DNA from: Glebionis coronaria
Lineage: Eukaryota > Streptophyta > Magnoliopsida > Asterales > Asteraceae
DNA length: 64,000 nucleotides
Direction: 5' to 3'
Assembly (NCBI GenBank): GCA_025667525.1
Contig: CM046877.1
Coordinates: forward strand, 621,006,580-621,070,579
Below are positions 18,330 to 30,399 of the stretch, piece by piece. Each line of letters starts with the position of its first letter. Positions within the stretch are counted from its first letter, which is position 1. Made by a program: the position numbers and the translations under genes. The notes beneath the pieces are model-generated. The model had not been told where the DNA came from. It searched no databases and worked only from the letters and a program-made list of their open reading frames with translations.

Positions 18330-18500
18330 CTGTATCACCACCACCACCACTCTCCTCCACACCCTTCGCTGCTATATCACCACCACCACCACTCACCATC
18401 ACTCTCCTCCACACCTGCACACGTGCACTCACCACCACTCACCACCATCTCCAGTCTCCAACACCACCACCACGCCATCTACATTCACCGGCACCACCAC
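18330..18500. repeat. CAC/CCA-rich low-complexity region
   Basis: Runs of CACCACCACCAC alternate with CTCTCCTCCACACC. Two long overlapping open frames cross it (18096-18567) and encode only His/Ser/Pro/Thr runs. This is probably untranslated leader of the transposon gene. At 18655-18760 a GC-rich imperfect repeat (CAGCCGAGACCCGACC) follows. Confidence 0.75.
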
Positions 18501-18934
18501 CACCGCAATATATATTAAGGTTTTTTATATAATTTATATTGTAATTGTTAATGTTTTTTTTATATAATTTTTTTTATAATTTATATTGTAATTGATTTTT
18601 TTATATAACTTATATTATAATTGATAGTATATTTGGTTTTGTTTTTACATATCCGGTCACCGCAGCCGAGTCCCGACCGTAGCCGAGCCCAGCCGAGACC
18701 CGACCGCAGCCGAGCCCCGACCACACCCGCGCCCCGACCACAGCCGAGACCCGACCACTCTTTAACGGTATGTTTTTTAACTTTTAATTGTAATTGATAA
18801 TACATATTGTTTTTTTTAGTTTTTTTTAGATTCCCTGGGTACATGTCGTCCGGGATGTTTAAACTTGTTAATTTTTTTAAACGTAAATCCAAACACTCCT
18901 TATGTTACCTATTTGATGAGAATAAATTCTAATA

Positions 18935-19235
18935 ATCTTTTTTGGATAAGCTGATTTCAAACAGGTTAACCTGGCTTATCAGAATAAGCTGTTTGATAAC
19001 AGCTTATCCTAATAAGCTTATCAGGATAAGCTGTTTGATAACAGCTTATCCTGATAAGCTTATCAGAATACGCTGTTTAAAAACAGCTTATCCTTATAAG
19101 CTTATCAAAATAAGCTGCTTATTCTGATAAGCTTATCGGGATAAGCTGTTTTCAAACAGCTTACTTTGATAAGCTTATCGAGATAAGCTGTTTTCAAACA
19201 ACTTATTCTAATAAGCTTATCAGAATAAGCTGTTT
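18935..19235. repeat. AAGCTTATC palindromic array, upstream of TNP1-like ORF
   Basis: Tandem units of ~42-45 bp combining GATAAGCTTATC with GGATAAGCTGTTT and its inverse AAACAGCTTATCC. Each unit holds two nested palindromes. The array lies in the presumed 5' leader or intron of the transposon gene. A related array sits in the next intron at 20045-20360. Confidence 0.85.
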
Positions 19236-19337
19236 TAAATGTGTATATTTATTTGGATGTGTTGTATTTGGATTTGTGCATGCTTATATTATTTTGTTCA
19301 TGAATTTGTCTATGTTATGCTAATTGTACTTGTACAG

Positions 19338-21511
19338 ATGTCAGCAGATGTTGCAGGATCACACGGTGGTGACGGTGGTGGTGAGGATGAACCTCCTACG
19401 CCAAACATCCGCAGCGGTTGTTTTGCCTTATTTAGAAATAAAGGTAAGAATATTTGGATTATTGTAACACAATCAAAAATTTGGTGCATATATATGTTGC
19501 TTGCCTTGAATTTTTATGACTTTGTCACTCACTTGATTTTTGCAGGCAAAGGCAAAAGAAAAGAAAATTTGGGCGGCAGAGAGGCCGGTAGAAAGACTCG
19601 GGGCATTAGCCGATGTATCGATTTGCTGGAGGAAGTTGGTGAGCATGGCCCTGTCCCGATAGATTTTGAAGAAAAATCTTTCCGGCCTCGCGGCACGCAT
19701 GCTCAACATTTATCTAATTACATCGGGGATTGTATCAGGAGGCTCGTGCCACTGTACTACCCAAGTTGGAATGATGTCCCTGATGAGATCAATACATTGG
19801 TTTGGGCGAACATAGAGGTCAGTTATCATTTTTATGTTCATAACATTATTGTGTTTATTTATTTAATGGTGTATATATTTAAATAAATTTGTTTATTTAT
19901 TTATATCATATAAATAAATAACAAATTTAAATAAATATATAAATTGTATCTTATTTATTTATATCATATAAATTTTTTTTAAATATATATAAAAAAATAC
20001 GAATAAATATAAAAAAATTTAAATAAATATATATTTGATGAGAATAATGTAATAAGCTTTTCGGATAAGCTTTTTTCAAACAGCTTATCTTGATATGCTT
20101 ATCAGAACAAGCTGTTTGAATACAACTTATCTTGATAAGCTTATCAGAACAAGCTATGTGAAAACAGCTTGTTCTGATATGCTTATCAGGATAAGCTGTT
20201 TTCAAACAGCTTGTTCTGATATGCTTATCAGGATAAGCTGTTTTCAAATAGCTTGTCCTGATAAGCTTATCAGGATAAGCTGTTTTCAAACAACTTGTCC
20301 TGATAAGCTTATCAGAACAAGCTGTTTTCAAAAAGCTTATGCTTATCAGGATAAGTTGTTTTTATTATAAAAAATTAAATAAATATATAAGCCATTAAAT
20401 AAATAAACAAAATAATGTATAAATTATATCTCTAACTCTAACTCTGTGTTTGTTTTATTTGTTGTATATGAATGCAGGATAAGTTTAATTTGACGCCACA
20501 CAAGATTGATCGTGCTAGATGGAAGGATATACGTGGCGGCATCAATCAACTGCTTACAAAGAGTTACAATTCTCGAAAAAATACGCTCAAGACAAAGCAT
20601 TGGGTCCGAGACATCGATACCGGCACGGTAGATATCGACAGAGTCCGTCGCGAGCGTCCAGAGGAAATTACTCCAGAGGACTGGGAAAAACAGATCGCAC
20701 TTTGGAGTAATCCGGATTATGAGAAAAGATGCCTGACGAACTCCCAGAACCGGTCTACGCAGAAGACGCCGAGTCGGCAGGGATCCCGATCGTTGGCACG
20801 CCTTCGAGACCAAGTGGTGAGAAATTCTATAATTAATTTACATACATATATGTCTTTGATTATATGTTTTGGTGTGTTGTGATTTTTTGTTTTGAATTTG
20901 CTTCATTCTATATATGCGTGTCTATGTATGTACAGACGCAAGCTGCAATTGAAGCTGATGTGCCACCCCCGACTGTCATTGATCACTTCTTCATTGTGCA
21001 CACCGACCAGGATGGGAATTTTCCTTGCGATGCGGACCGCGTTATGTATGTAAGTATTTTTTTTTTAAATTAATTAATTAATTTTTTTTTTTGGATATGC
21101 CTTGGTTTTTTACTATTCCCTTCCGATAAATAATGTACCAACCCGACTAATAAATAATATACTAACTGTCGTTTGTTTTTGTCACTTCATTAGGAGGAGA
21201 TGCTTGCGATGAAGGCCGTAGGCAAATATACGGATGACGAGATCAACCGTATCGTCCGAGGTGGATAGCAGCGAGGCCACATGCCCGGTGTCGGCCAGAT
21301 AGTGCCGAGAAGGACTGCTCACTATATTCCTCCTCCTCCTCCCGTCGACCCACGGTTGGAACAAGCGTCTCAAGTGTTTAACTTTATGAGAAGTGACGAT
21401 AGGTTTGTCGATGCGTTCTCAGCATTTCTATCGGGTGGTGCTAGCGGGAGTGGCACGGGAGGCAGCGGTAGTGGCGCCGGTGGGAGTGGTAATGATAATG
21501 TCGACGGGTAG
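19338..21511 (+). pseudogene. TNP1-like CACTA transposase-family gene, broken by one stop
   Basis: Five exons are readable: 19338-19443, 19546-19817, 20478-20816, 20936-21049 and 21194-21511, all with good GT-AG sites. The conserved part includes WKDIRGGINQLLTKSYNSRK, later RPEEITPEDWEKQIALW, and then QGSRSLARLRDQ, matching the plant transposase (Ptta/En/Spm) family PF03004. The last exon reads EEMLAMKAVGKYTDDEINRI, then VRGG, then a TAG stop at 21266-21268, and continues in frame as QRGHMPGVGQIVPRR to a Gly/Ser-rich tail. One nonsense change therefore removes ~80 residues. These proteins bind the element's subterminal repeats; they are not the catalytic transposase. Confidence 0.8.
20045..20360. 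repeat. 42-bp palindromic tandem repeat in transposon intron
   Basis: Units start GTTCTGATATGCTTATCAGG or GTCCTGATAAGCTTATCAGG and continue ATAAGCTGTTTTCAAACAGC. Starts at 20171, 20213, 20255 and 20297 give an exact 42-bp period. It lies in intron 2 of the TNP1-like gene and shares its motif with the array at 18935-19235. Confidence 0.9.
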
Positions 21512-21813
21512 AATGGCAATAATGGTTAGTATGCTTGTCTTGTTTTTCCTACCTTAGCATGCAAGTTTAATAATTGTAAACCCGAATTGCTAGTTTAATA
21601 AGTGTAACTAGGAACTTTGTACTCAAGTTGTGACATATGTATTTGTATTGATCGAGAGATTACATGTTATTGTGTTTTGGTACTAGATTCGTGGTAGATT
21701 TTTAGTATTTGTATCTTCAGGTTTTGTATTTGTATTCCCAGGTTTTGGTAGATTTTTTCCGGAAAAATTCTGGAAACAGCCTGCTGTGCAGGCAACTAAA
21801 AAAAATGTCAAAG

Positions 21814-22378
21814 TTTCCCTGGCGACATGTCGCCAGGGAAACATGGGCTCGCTTAACTTTCTAAAAAGTCAGCCAAGTTTCCCTGGCGACATGTCGCCAG
21901 GGAAACTTGGGCTCACTTGACTTTCTAAAAAGTCAACCAAGTTTTCCTGGCGACATGTCGCCAGGGAAACTTGGGCTCACTTGACTTTCTAAAAAGTCAG
22001 CCAAGTTTTCCTGGCGACATGTCGCCAGGGAAACTCTAGAAAAAATTGACTTGTCAACGCCAGGCGTTGACTTGTCAACGTTACGTATAGTTTCCCTGGC
22101 GACATGTCGCCAGGGAAAAGTGAGGTTTAATAATCTGTTTAACTTAAGTTCCTTAATCAGCCAGCTTTTCCCTGGCGACATATGTCGCCAGGGATACTAT
22201 CCCGCACCAACTCCAGCGTGGCACCAATTTTTGAACCAAAGAGTTGCGGGGCCCACTTAGTCGCCAGGGAAACCCTAATTTGTCGCCAGGGAAACAATCC
22301 CGCACCAGCCTTTCTTGGCGAGGTTTCCCTGGCGACATGTCGCCAAGGATTCACCTTCCCTGGCGACATGTCGCCAGG
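21814..22378. repeat. Right subterminal palindromes of CACTA element
   Basis: About seven full palindromes plus half-sites. The first, at 21814-21841, is a perfect 28-bp palindrome (arm TTTCCCTGGCGACA and its inverse). The first four are ~62-64 bp apart with a linker CTTGACTTTCTAAAAAGTCA that is itself partly palindromic. The copy near 22168-22195 has the centre GACATATGTC instead of GACATGTC, so symmetry is kept. Confidence 0.92.
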
Positions 22379-22380
22379 GA

Positions 22381-22423
22381 AACCTCGCGAATTTGGCCAG
22401 GGAATGGGTCGAATATTGTAGTG
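22381..22423 (-). repeat. Right terminal inverted repeat of CACTA element
   Basis: On the minus strand it reads CACTACAATATTCGACCC, then ATTCCCTGGCC. CACTACAA is the hallmark end of CACTA elements. The three bases after it (AAT, 22424-22426) are the candidate target duplication, but the left partner was not found. Confidence 0.75.
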
Positions 22424-23106
22424 AATTGATATCTGATTGAGAGGCATTGTTAGCTGATATATTATTGTTTGTATAAGATGTAGGCATGCTTATATCAAAC
22501 TTCTTTTTTGATATCGGGATTAATATGCAGGCTTGGTCGTGTTCGAGCTTGAGTTTGAAACTGAAAACTCAAATACTCATCAATCGAGTCTGAGTGAACT
22601 TTTAAACTTGAGTTTTAGCAGTAGATGGTACACAGCTTAACTTGGATGAAGTCGTCAAGTTGCTTGGCCCATTAAAAACAGCTCATAAGGGGTTTACCAT
22701 ACTGTTGTTACAACAACCATGATGTTTGTCTTTTATTATTGATATTGGCTTGTAAGGGTTGCGGTAGATGTTCGACAATTATTTTTCTGACGAACTTGAC
22801 ATTTGGAATATACTTCATCTTCCACGAGGGCAGCTTAGCTGAAATATGATACCAAGTTACTTTAGATTTTTTAAATATATTTTCTAACTGTGAGATTTGG
22901 ATAAGCATTCTAAAGTCTTTGTTGTATTTCAAGGTATTAGACATTTGCTTTAACCGGCCGGGGTTGAGACTGTATGCCTAAATAATAATTGGTCGTTGAG
23001 GTTTTTGCTCGAACTCTTGTCGAAACACACATGTTTAATCAGGATTCATGACATAATCTGAATCAACCATCCAAAATTTTGCTTGTCTCCATATCCATTG
23101 GTATCT
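22424..23106. other. Right end of repeat unit, no recognised gene
   Basis: Sequence between the CACTA right end and the start of the next unit. A minus-strand open frame (22708-22944, 78 codons, including VTWYHISAKLPSWKMKYIPN) looks somewhat protein-like but is unidentified. Bases 22531-22620 repeat GAGTTTGAAACT/CTTGAGTTTT-like text. The same sequence precedes copy 3 at ~45158-45840. Confidence 0.4.
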
Positions 23107-23158
23107 TTGGGAACCCATTTTGGCACCTGAATTATATCATTGAAAAATAGCCGAAGTA

Positions 23159-23443
23159 TTAAAGGGCTTTAAGAAGGGATGGGCCGATGATATTTAAGAA
23201 GGAAATGCGTTCTGTTAAATTCTTAACTGGATCTGATGATAAAGTAGTCTTCTTGAGATCCTTATAATATAAGCTATTATTGTCCGTGTTGGAACTTTTG
23301 TCTAAACCTATATTTGTAGTTGAATTCCATCTTGGAGTTTCGTTTCTATTATCCATTGTTTTATTGGTATCTATATGGACGAGTTTCCTATCTCTAATGT
23401 GTGGTCTACCTATCATCATATCCTTGAGGGAAAGGATTTTCAC
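23159..23443 (-). other. Unrecognised minus-strand ORF, type B, copy 2
   Basis: Type-B counterpart of the ORF at 487-726; 94 codons, ending FLNIIGPSLLKAL. It is identical in copy 3 at 45893-46177. No family recognised. Confidence 0.25.
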
Positions 23444-26004
23444 CCGAAATCAGAGTAAACGTTTTTTGCTTTGACCTGACTGTTGACCCATTTTTGGTTT
23501 ACTACTATACTATTACCGGTTTGGATCACCAAGTTAGAAGCAGGTCCTCAAAGCTTTGACCTATAAGTTATATAGGATCCAAAAAATAACAAGATCAAGT
23601 ATTAAACACTTATAAGTGTATTCTGTAACAAAATCAGAACCATAGCCCTGTTTATATGTATTCTCAGATGACGAACCAGAACACGAGATACCCTTATTCA
23701 AACTCATAATAAACACCTAATAAAGCTTTTACAGATTGAGGAAAGAAGAATACGTAGCATCCCACCACATCTATTTATCGAGATGAGGGGGTGAGAATCC
23801 TCTCCTACGTCATATGGGAAACCGTCACTCCTTTTATGAAAGTTAACATGTTAACTCAGCAAAAACCACAACTAAATTACAAAGAAATGACATCCACGTA
23901 CTTCTCAACAAGATTAATAAATGTAACCGACCGTTGCTTTACAAGTCAAGTAAACGAAACCTAATTCTAGTATAGTCTTAATCTATATTACACGTACACT
24001 AGTACAACTAATGTATGTTAAGTTTCTTCTAATATACTGCACGTTTATTTAAGCATATAAAGTATCTGACATGCAAATTCTAAGAAAGAGGTTAGAAACT
24101 GCTGGGAAAGTATGTTTGTGGTGATGCCAACCCAAACCCTTTCAACTTTCAACCTGCACAAAAATCTTATTTTGACCCACCCATTTTGTCATATCTTGTT
24201 GCAGCATTGATCGTGTGAGAGTATTCTACACGGTTTCCATCTTATATCTTGGTCTTGGTTATACTTTGAATTTAAGGGTTATTTTTGTGGTTTATACATT
24301 CGGATGACTTGTACTGTCTATATGTATCTCTTTCAGTTAAACAAAAAAATTGACTATAACATTAAGAAATCTCGAGTCTCCGTGTTACATTTTTTTATTT
24401 TTTTGTTATTTTTATGAGGAATTCAAGTTATTTGGATGCTAGTATGAAGGTAGGCCTATAGAAAGTTGTTGTTATCTACAACCTGCGATACACCCATCCT
24501 AGGCGAAACGGGAAGGCAAATTCAAAGAACCATGAATGAGTGAACATGCTATTTCAATCAAGTCTGGGCCGAACCTTCGTATTTTGCTCACTATTGGAAT
24601 TAATATGTTCTTGAAAATGACTGGTAGAAAAAGAAACGTCTTGGAACCGAATAAGCTGTGTGGCAGAGGTTTTAATCACAATAAAACTCTTGTCGAAATA
24701 AAATAGGAAGGAACATATTTTGGCACGTTATTGGAATTTATGTGCTCTTGAAAATGAAGGTAGACTAAGATGAAGTCTTGGAGCCAATTATTCGTTACAT
24801 ACCAATCAAACCAGTGGTGCAAAATTGGAGTTATTCACAATAGATATCATAGAACCAATATTGAAACAACTTGCTTTCGTCATTATCTTAGAGCCAAGAC
24901 TACGTAACATCACAAGGACATTTTCGTAAGGTAATCCTCACATATGAACAAATTATGCTTTTACTACTTTTAATCCTCTTCGTATATTCTTTTCGCAACA
25001 AAACTAGACATCCCCAAGTTTATCAAATCAATGATATAGCACACGGAGCGGCCAGCAGGCTACAAGAACGTATACATCGGATCTCTAAGAAGGAGAAGCC
25101 CAATCAAGAACAAAAATCACAACCTCCCAAAAAAATTTGCAATGACATTTTCATTAAAACAAACTAATAAGAAGCTTAGACTATAATCTTTTTACAATAA
25201 GCTTATGGAGACCTTCTTGAGATAAGACACTGATTTCTTCTACAAGAGTGTCCTTTCTAGGCGGTTTTGATTCCAAGCAAACACGATTCCGAAATATCCA
25301 ATTACTCCAACTTATTTTTTTACAGCCACATCAAAACATGTCTTCAATGTAGAACTCAGGTTTGTTGTGTCATTCCAAGTTAAAAGATCGGGCACATTGT
25401 TTAGGTAAACTGAGAAACCTCAACTACCAAGCTGAGATGGCTTTTCAAGAGATAAAGCAACCCACCACTCAACCGAGATGGATTTCCACAATGATTGCGA
25501 CATTTCGCACAATAAGAGTTTAACCTATGAACGCACTTTGTTCACCCTTTCCTAGGATTGATTGAGTGACAAAGCATACTACATAAACTGTCCTACATTT
25601 GGTGGAACTAATTAAGTATAACTTCTTAAGTAGCAAATTCATATATATAATACTGCCTAACAATGAATCCAAATTTGAAGTAATCTAGCTGTGTATGTCA
25701 GTAAAATATAGGAAGTTGTTTGGAGTAGAGTGTCTACAACTTTTATCCTAGAATTTTCCTTGTCGACCACAAATATTTTCAATCTCAATATACCGCAGTT
25801 ATATATTAGTATCAATTTTTGTTTTTGCTAGGAAACATGTGGGATATTGACAAATACTGTAACAAACAAGGTCAAACGCTAACTAGTCTACGCCTTTGTC
25901 CACATTAGGACTTAAACTAATGCGATATGTCGTCACTTGCTGTAAATTCTATTTTCATTATATATACGTTATATGAAACTTGGAGAATGTCACTTGCTGT
26001 GGAA
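23444..26004. other. Upstream intergenic region of receptor kinase gene, copy 2 (type B)
   Basis: Same layout as 727-3272 but diverged. An insertion of ~20 bp lies near 23820-23840 relative to copy 1, many substitutions fall at 24770-25660, and the AT run near 25640 is shorter. The fragment matching 2413-2660 is frame-broken here. The promoters of the copy 1 and copy 2 receptor genes therefore differ more than their kinase exons do. Confidence 0.5.
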
Positions 26005-29000
26005 ATGAAAATGTTTAGATATTTCATTTTGATTTTGCTTCTTCATGTTGCTCGTTTGGTTTATGCCCAAAATGATCAATCTGGTACGTACATTAAGCTT
26101 AATTGTTTTACAAAAACGTGTTTGTGTATCAAATGCAGTTCTGACCCTTTTTTAGCAGGCTTCATTAGCATAGATTGTGGAATAGACAAAGGCACAGATT
26201 ACACTGATAGTGCAACGGGCATAAGTTATGTTTCAGACGATGGCCTCATAGAAAGTGGTGAAAATTATAGAGAGACACTTAGCACCAATGGTTTCGCGTA
26301 TCGAACCACTTTAAGAAGCTTTCCTGAAAATGAGCGAAACTGCTACACTCTAAGGCCCCAACAAGGGAAGAATAATCGGTATTTGATAAGGGCGAAGTTT
26401 TTGCATGGGAATTATGATTCTCTAGGCCAAAACCGTCAATTTGATCTTCATCTGGGCACAGACTATTGGGCTACAATATCTATTACAAACCCATGGTTTG
26501 AAGAAATCCGTGAGATAATACACCTAACCTCATCAGATAACATAAGTGTGTGCCTCATAAACACAGGTCAAGGAAATCCTTTCATTTCAGGGTTAGAACT
26601 AAGGCTATTGGATATGACCATGTATGATAGTCAATTTGAAACATTATTCCTCGTATATCGCAATAGTTTTCAAAATAGAACTGTCAGGTTAGCGTTTTGA
26701 AAAGCTTTGCTGATTTGGAAATACTTACATTACAGTCCAGCTTGACTAATCATATTTTTTTTGGGCTGAAACAGATATGAAGATGACATGTATGATCGAA
26801 TATGGTATCCGTTGTCAACGGATTTGAACGCTAATACCATAATTAATTCGAATGTAGTGTCTTCAGGACTATCAGATGATGAAAAGGTACCACTAACAGT
26901 CGTGAGCAGTGCCGCTGTAGCTATAGACTCCACGTATAACAAATTCTATCAATGGAGTGCTGATACTACGGATAGTCTTATCATCTACATTTACATATCT
27001 GAAGTTGAATTACTAAAGAGCAACCAGACAAGAGAGTTCAACATTTCTCTTAATGGGAAATACTTGTTTGGACCAATTTCTCCCAAAACTAGCGTAACCA
27101 CCCTAAACAATAAAACTCCTTATACTGGTTCATCTAGCAACAAGATTGAATTTAACCAAACCCAAAATTCGAACCTCCCCCCTATATATAATGCGATAGA
27201 GATTTATACAGGGAAGCAACTCCAACAATACCAGACAGAAGACCAAGATGGTAATGTATATGCTGTATGCTAGTAGCATATATGTTCTTTAACTGAAGTT
27301 ATTTACTACTCTTGAACATTATAACACAGATTAATGCTATTTACCCTGCGTCTTATTGTTAAAATTAGCTGCTGCAATATGGACAACAAAGTCAACATAT
27401 GGGCTAAAAAGAAACTGGCAAGGAGATCCGTGTTTTCCACAGGAATATCTTTGGAATGGTCTTAACTGCAATTACAATGATCTAAAGGCAGCACAGATTA
27501 TATCCCTGTATGTACTCCATTTAATAACCTTCACCGGGTAATAGTTCCATTCAAATACAGTTGACGATAACTAAATTTTAATATAGGAACCTTTCCTCTA
27601 GTGGATTGAGTGGTGAGATAGTTACTACTTTGGCTAATTTCACTATGATAGAATCATTGTAAGTTCATTCTTATATATTTTGAGTCTCCATATTATAATA
27701 TTTTTATTAGAAAATAACCAACTCTTGTATGTTCTTGGTCAGGGATCTGTCATATAATAAATTGACAGGAGCCGTGCCACAGTTTCTCGCATCTCTAGAT
27801 AGCCTGAAGCTTCTGTAAGTTGTGTACTCGTATGTCTAGGGTCAAAAAATGTATCAGTATCTAATGGTCTTCTCTGGTGTTTCTTGTAGAAACTTAATAG
27901 GAAACAATTTCACAAGACCACTACCAGCAGAACTCTTAGCAAAATCCAAGAAAGGATCGTTATTTCTGAGGTTTGTGCCTTAATTAACCAGGAATTAGAC
28001 TCCAAGAAAAAGAGAATTAACATTCACCTCAACTGTTCTAATATTTATTTATATAATCAGCATTGAAGTAATTGGCAATCAAGATAAAGGTTATTGTCTC
28101 AATGGGTCATGTGAAAACAAAAAGCATACCAAGGTGGTTATTTTAGTGATAGTAGCAATTGTCATAGTCATTGTGCTACTGATCGCAGTTCTCATAGTAT
28201 GGAAATATAAACGGCGAAAAACAAAAGGTCTGCACTATCATTACCTCTTATAGCGTGATAAATTCATATATGTCTTCATCTAAAAGAAATTTTATAAAAT
28301 GGAAAGCTTTCTCAGTATTTGAACCGATAAATGTAGATTTGGCCATAAAAGACGACGCTTTTAAGCAAAGGAATCAACAATATACATATTATGAGGTACA
28401 GAGTATTACTAACAACTTCACGACGGTTATCGGGAAAGGTGGATTCGGAACAGTGTTTCGTGGATCTATTGGGGGTAACCAAGTTGCTGTGAAGATTCTT
28501 TCTGAATCATCAGCTCAAGGGTACAAAGAATTCCAAGCCGAGGTAAGTTGGGGTCATCGCTGAAAAGGCCTTCCAAGTTAAAATGAATTAAAAGGATATT
28601 ATAATCACCTAATATAAATATTATTCTCAATTATTATTAATGTTAAAGAACAATATTTTGCAACAAATTAACTAATTTAAACATTAGTATAAAATTGACG
28701 GAACAAAGACCAAATATAACCGGGTGCACAATTTTTTTGAACAGTAACACCATAGACACATTTCGATGGACCGGGTGTATTTTGGAAAAAGCGATGTCTT
28801 TTTAAACATTAACAATACATCGAAAAGATTCATATGTGTCCCGGGACCCCACGGAAATCCCCTGGTTCCGTCCGTCATAAAATGGATAAGTAGATAATAT
28901 TCGTCTGCAGGTCAAGCTTCTAATGGATGTACGTCATAAAAACATAACTTTGCTCATTGGATACTGCAACGAAAGCAACCACAAGGGAATCATCTACGAG

Positions 29001-30399
29001 TATATGGCTAATGGGAACTTGGGACAGCATCTATTTGGTAATTGGACTGGGTTATTGCTTCTAATTCTTCCATAGTTTAACTACATATTTATCCGTTTAA
29101 TATAAATACCAGTTCTCTATAAAAAATTATAGCGCTTCTTATTATTCTGAGTTGTAGTCCTATTACAGTGTCCTAAACAAATCCTGCCTTTCATGAAACA
29201 CAAAGATCAAGTTTACTAATATATTTACATTTGAATAACTTGATCAGATGGATATTCAAACGTCTTGAGCTGGGAAAGAAGACTACAAATTGGATGTGAT
29301 GCAGCAGAAGGCTAGTAACTAGATTGTTTTTTAAACGCACGCACACACCAAATTCCGTTGGGAATTGAACTCACCAACCACTTGGTTGATAGGGCATTTC
29401 ATACACACCTATAGAGTATAGATTACTTAACATGAATGGATCTATATATTATAGGACTAGTGTACATGCATCATGGTTGCAGGCCACCGATAATCCACAG
29501 AGATGTAAAGTCTTCAAACATATTATTAAATGAAGGTTTCCAGGCAAAATTAGCAGATTTTGGCCTGTCCCGAGCATTTACAGATGATGATGCCACACAT
29601 GTATCAACAACAGTAGTTGCTGGCACTTACGGGTACATTGATCCCGAGTGAGTTTTTCTCTTCCAAAGTTGAAATTTAGCTTTTTAAAATAGGGATCTTG
29701 AAAAGGGAGGCCACCAAATCATTCAACTATTGTCATTTATCACAAACGGTCTAACTTTCATAAAATGTGACCATCATATTTTCTTTTTTCAGATATATTT
29801 AGATTCTTTGTCATCCAGGTTTGTTTTCTTTTTTACTGTATTTAGTAAAGACACAACCAGATACATACTTGAGTTTGTTATAAAGTAGGTTCAGTAGTTG
29901 AGCAGTCTTAGTAAAAATAGTTCGGTGGCCTCTTTAAGCGACATCCCTCAATATTAACTAAATGAGAATAACAATAATTTTTTCGTAGTTGGTGAAATAT
30001 TAAAAACAAAAATTTTGCAGCTCAACAAACAGGCTGACAGTGAAAAGCGATGTGTATAGCTTTGGAGTAGTTCTCCTGGAGTTGATTACAGGCCGCCGGG
30101 CAATATCAGAAAAAATAAACATAATTGACTGGGTCAAGTCAACTGTTGCAGAAGGACATGTTGAACATGTTATCGATCCTAAGTTACAAGGGAACTTCAA
30201 CAGAGATACAGCCTGGAAGGTAGTAGAACTAGCTATTGCCTGTGTTTCCTATGAATCGATCAAAAGGCCCACCATGAACGATGTAGTGATGGATCTCAAG
30301 AACTGTTTGCAAGCTGAGCAGACTGATCATCGTTACATACCCGATAATGAAAGTCTACCCTTGAACTTAGAAAGTATGACTGAGCCAATGCCAAGATAG
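26005..30399 (+). CDS. Malectin-like LRR receptor kinase, copy 2 (diverged ectodomain)
   Basis: Same 13-exon, 867-aa gene as copy 1: 26005-26083, 26159-26687, 26775-27250, 27369-27507, 27587-27658, 27743-27814, 27890-27970, 28061-28227, 28316-28542, 28911-29037, 29248-29310, 29455-29647, 30021-30399. About 25 residues differ from copy 1, all in exons 2-5 (malectin-like part and first LRR): for example FISIDCG for [15 protein letters not shown] for NGLVYQTT, and [10 protein letters not shown] for [10 protein letters not shown]. From exon 6 on only one residue differs (Val for Ala in GLAYMH, kinase). Catalytic motifs are kept, with the same GC-donor intron 11 and shortened DP-STN junction. It may bind a different ligand; that is inference. 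Confidence 0.9.
29691..29948. mobile_element. MITE-like element in intron 12, copy 2
   Basis: Same position and sequence as 6958-7215, so the insertion predates the amplification of the unit. Confidence 0.55.

Larger units (their letters stand above)
17944..22423 (+). mobile_element. CACTA transposon with TNP1-like gene; left terminus not found
   Basis: The right end reads GAATATTGTAGTG at 22411-22423; its inverse is CACTACAATATTC, a canonical CACTA terminus. Both ends are crowded with palindromes built from TTCCCTGGCGACA and its inverse (three good copies and one degenerate copy on the left, about eight on the right), typical subterminal repeats bound by transposase. The interior holds a five-exon gene with a plant transposase domain of the Ptta/En/Spm type (PF03004). 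No DDE transposase is visible. I could not find a matching CACTA sequence left of 17944, so the left end is diverged, truncated or further upstream. Confidence 0.8.
385..23106. repeat. Tandem array unit, copy 1 (~22.7 kb)
   Basis: First complete unit of a head-to-tail segmental repeat. Matching features sit at a constant distance from copy 2 (22732-22734 bp) and copy 3 (45475 bp). It carries one receptor kinase gene, one BBE-like gene, an MND1 pseudogene and two CACTA-type elements. Its 5' part (to about 4914) is type A, which is diverged from copy 2. The rest is nearly identical to the other copies. Confidence 0.95.

Noticed and set aside
18096..18567. Two overlapping frames of 140-147 codons rich in His, Ser, Pro and Thr
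   Set aside because: They are translations of CAC/CCA repeats and the GGCGACATGTCGCC palindromes, with no domain. Probably transposon leader sequence.
22153..22447. Cluster of short frames on both strands near the CACTA right end
   Set aside because: All derive from the GGCGACATGTCGCC palindromes, which read in both directions.
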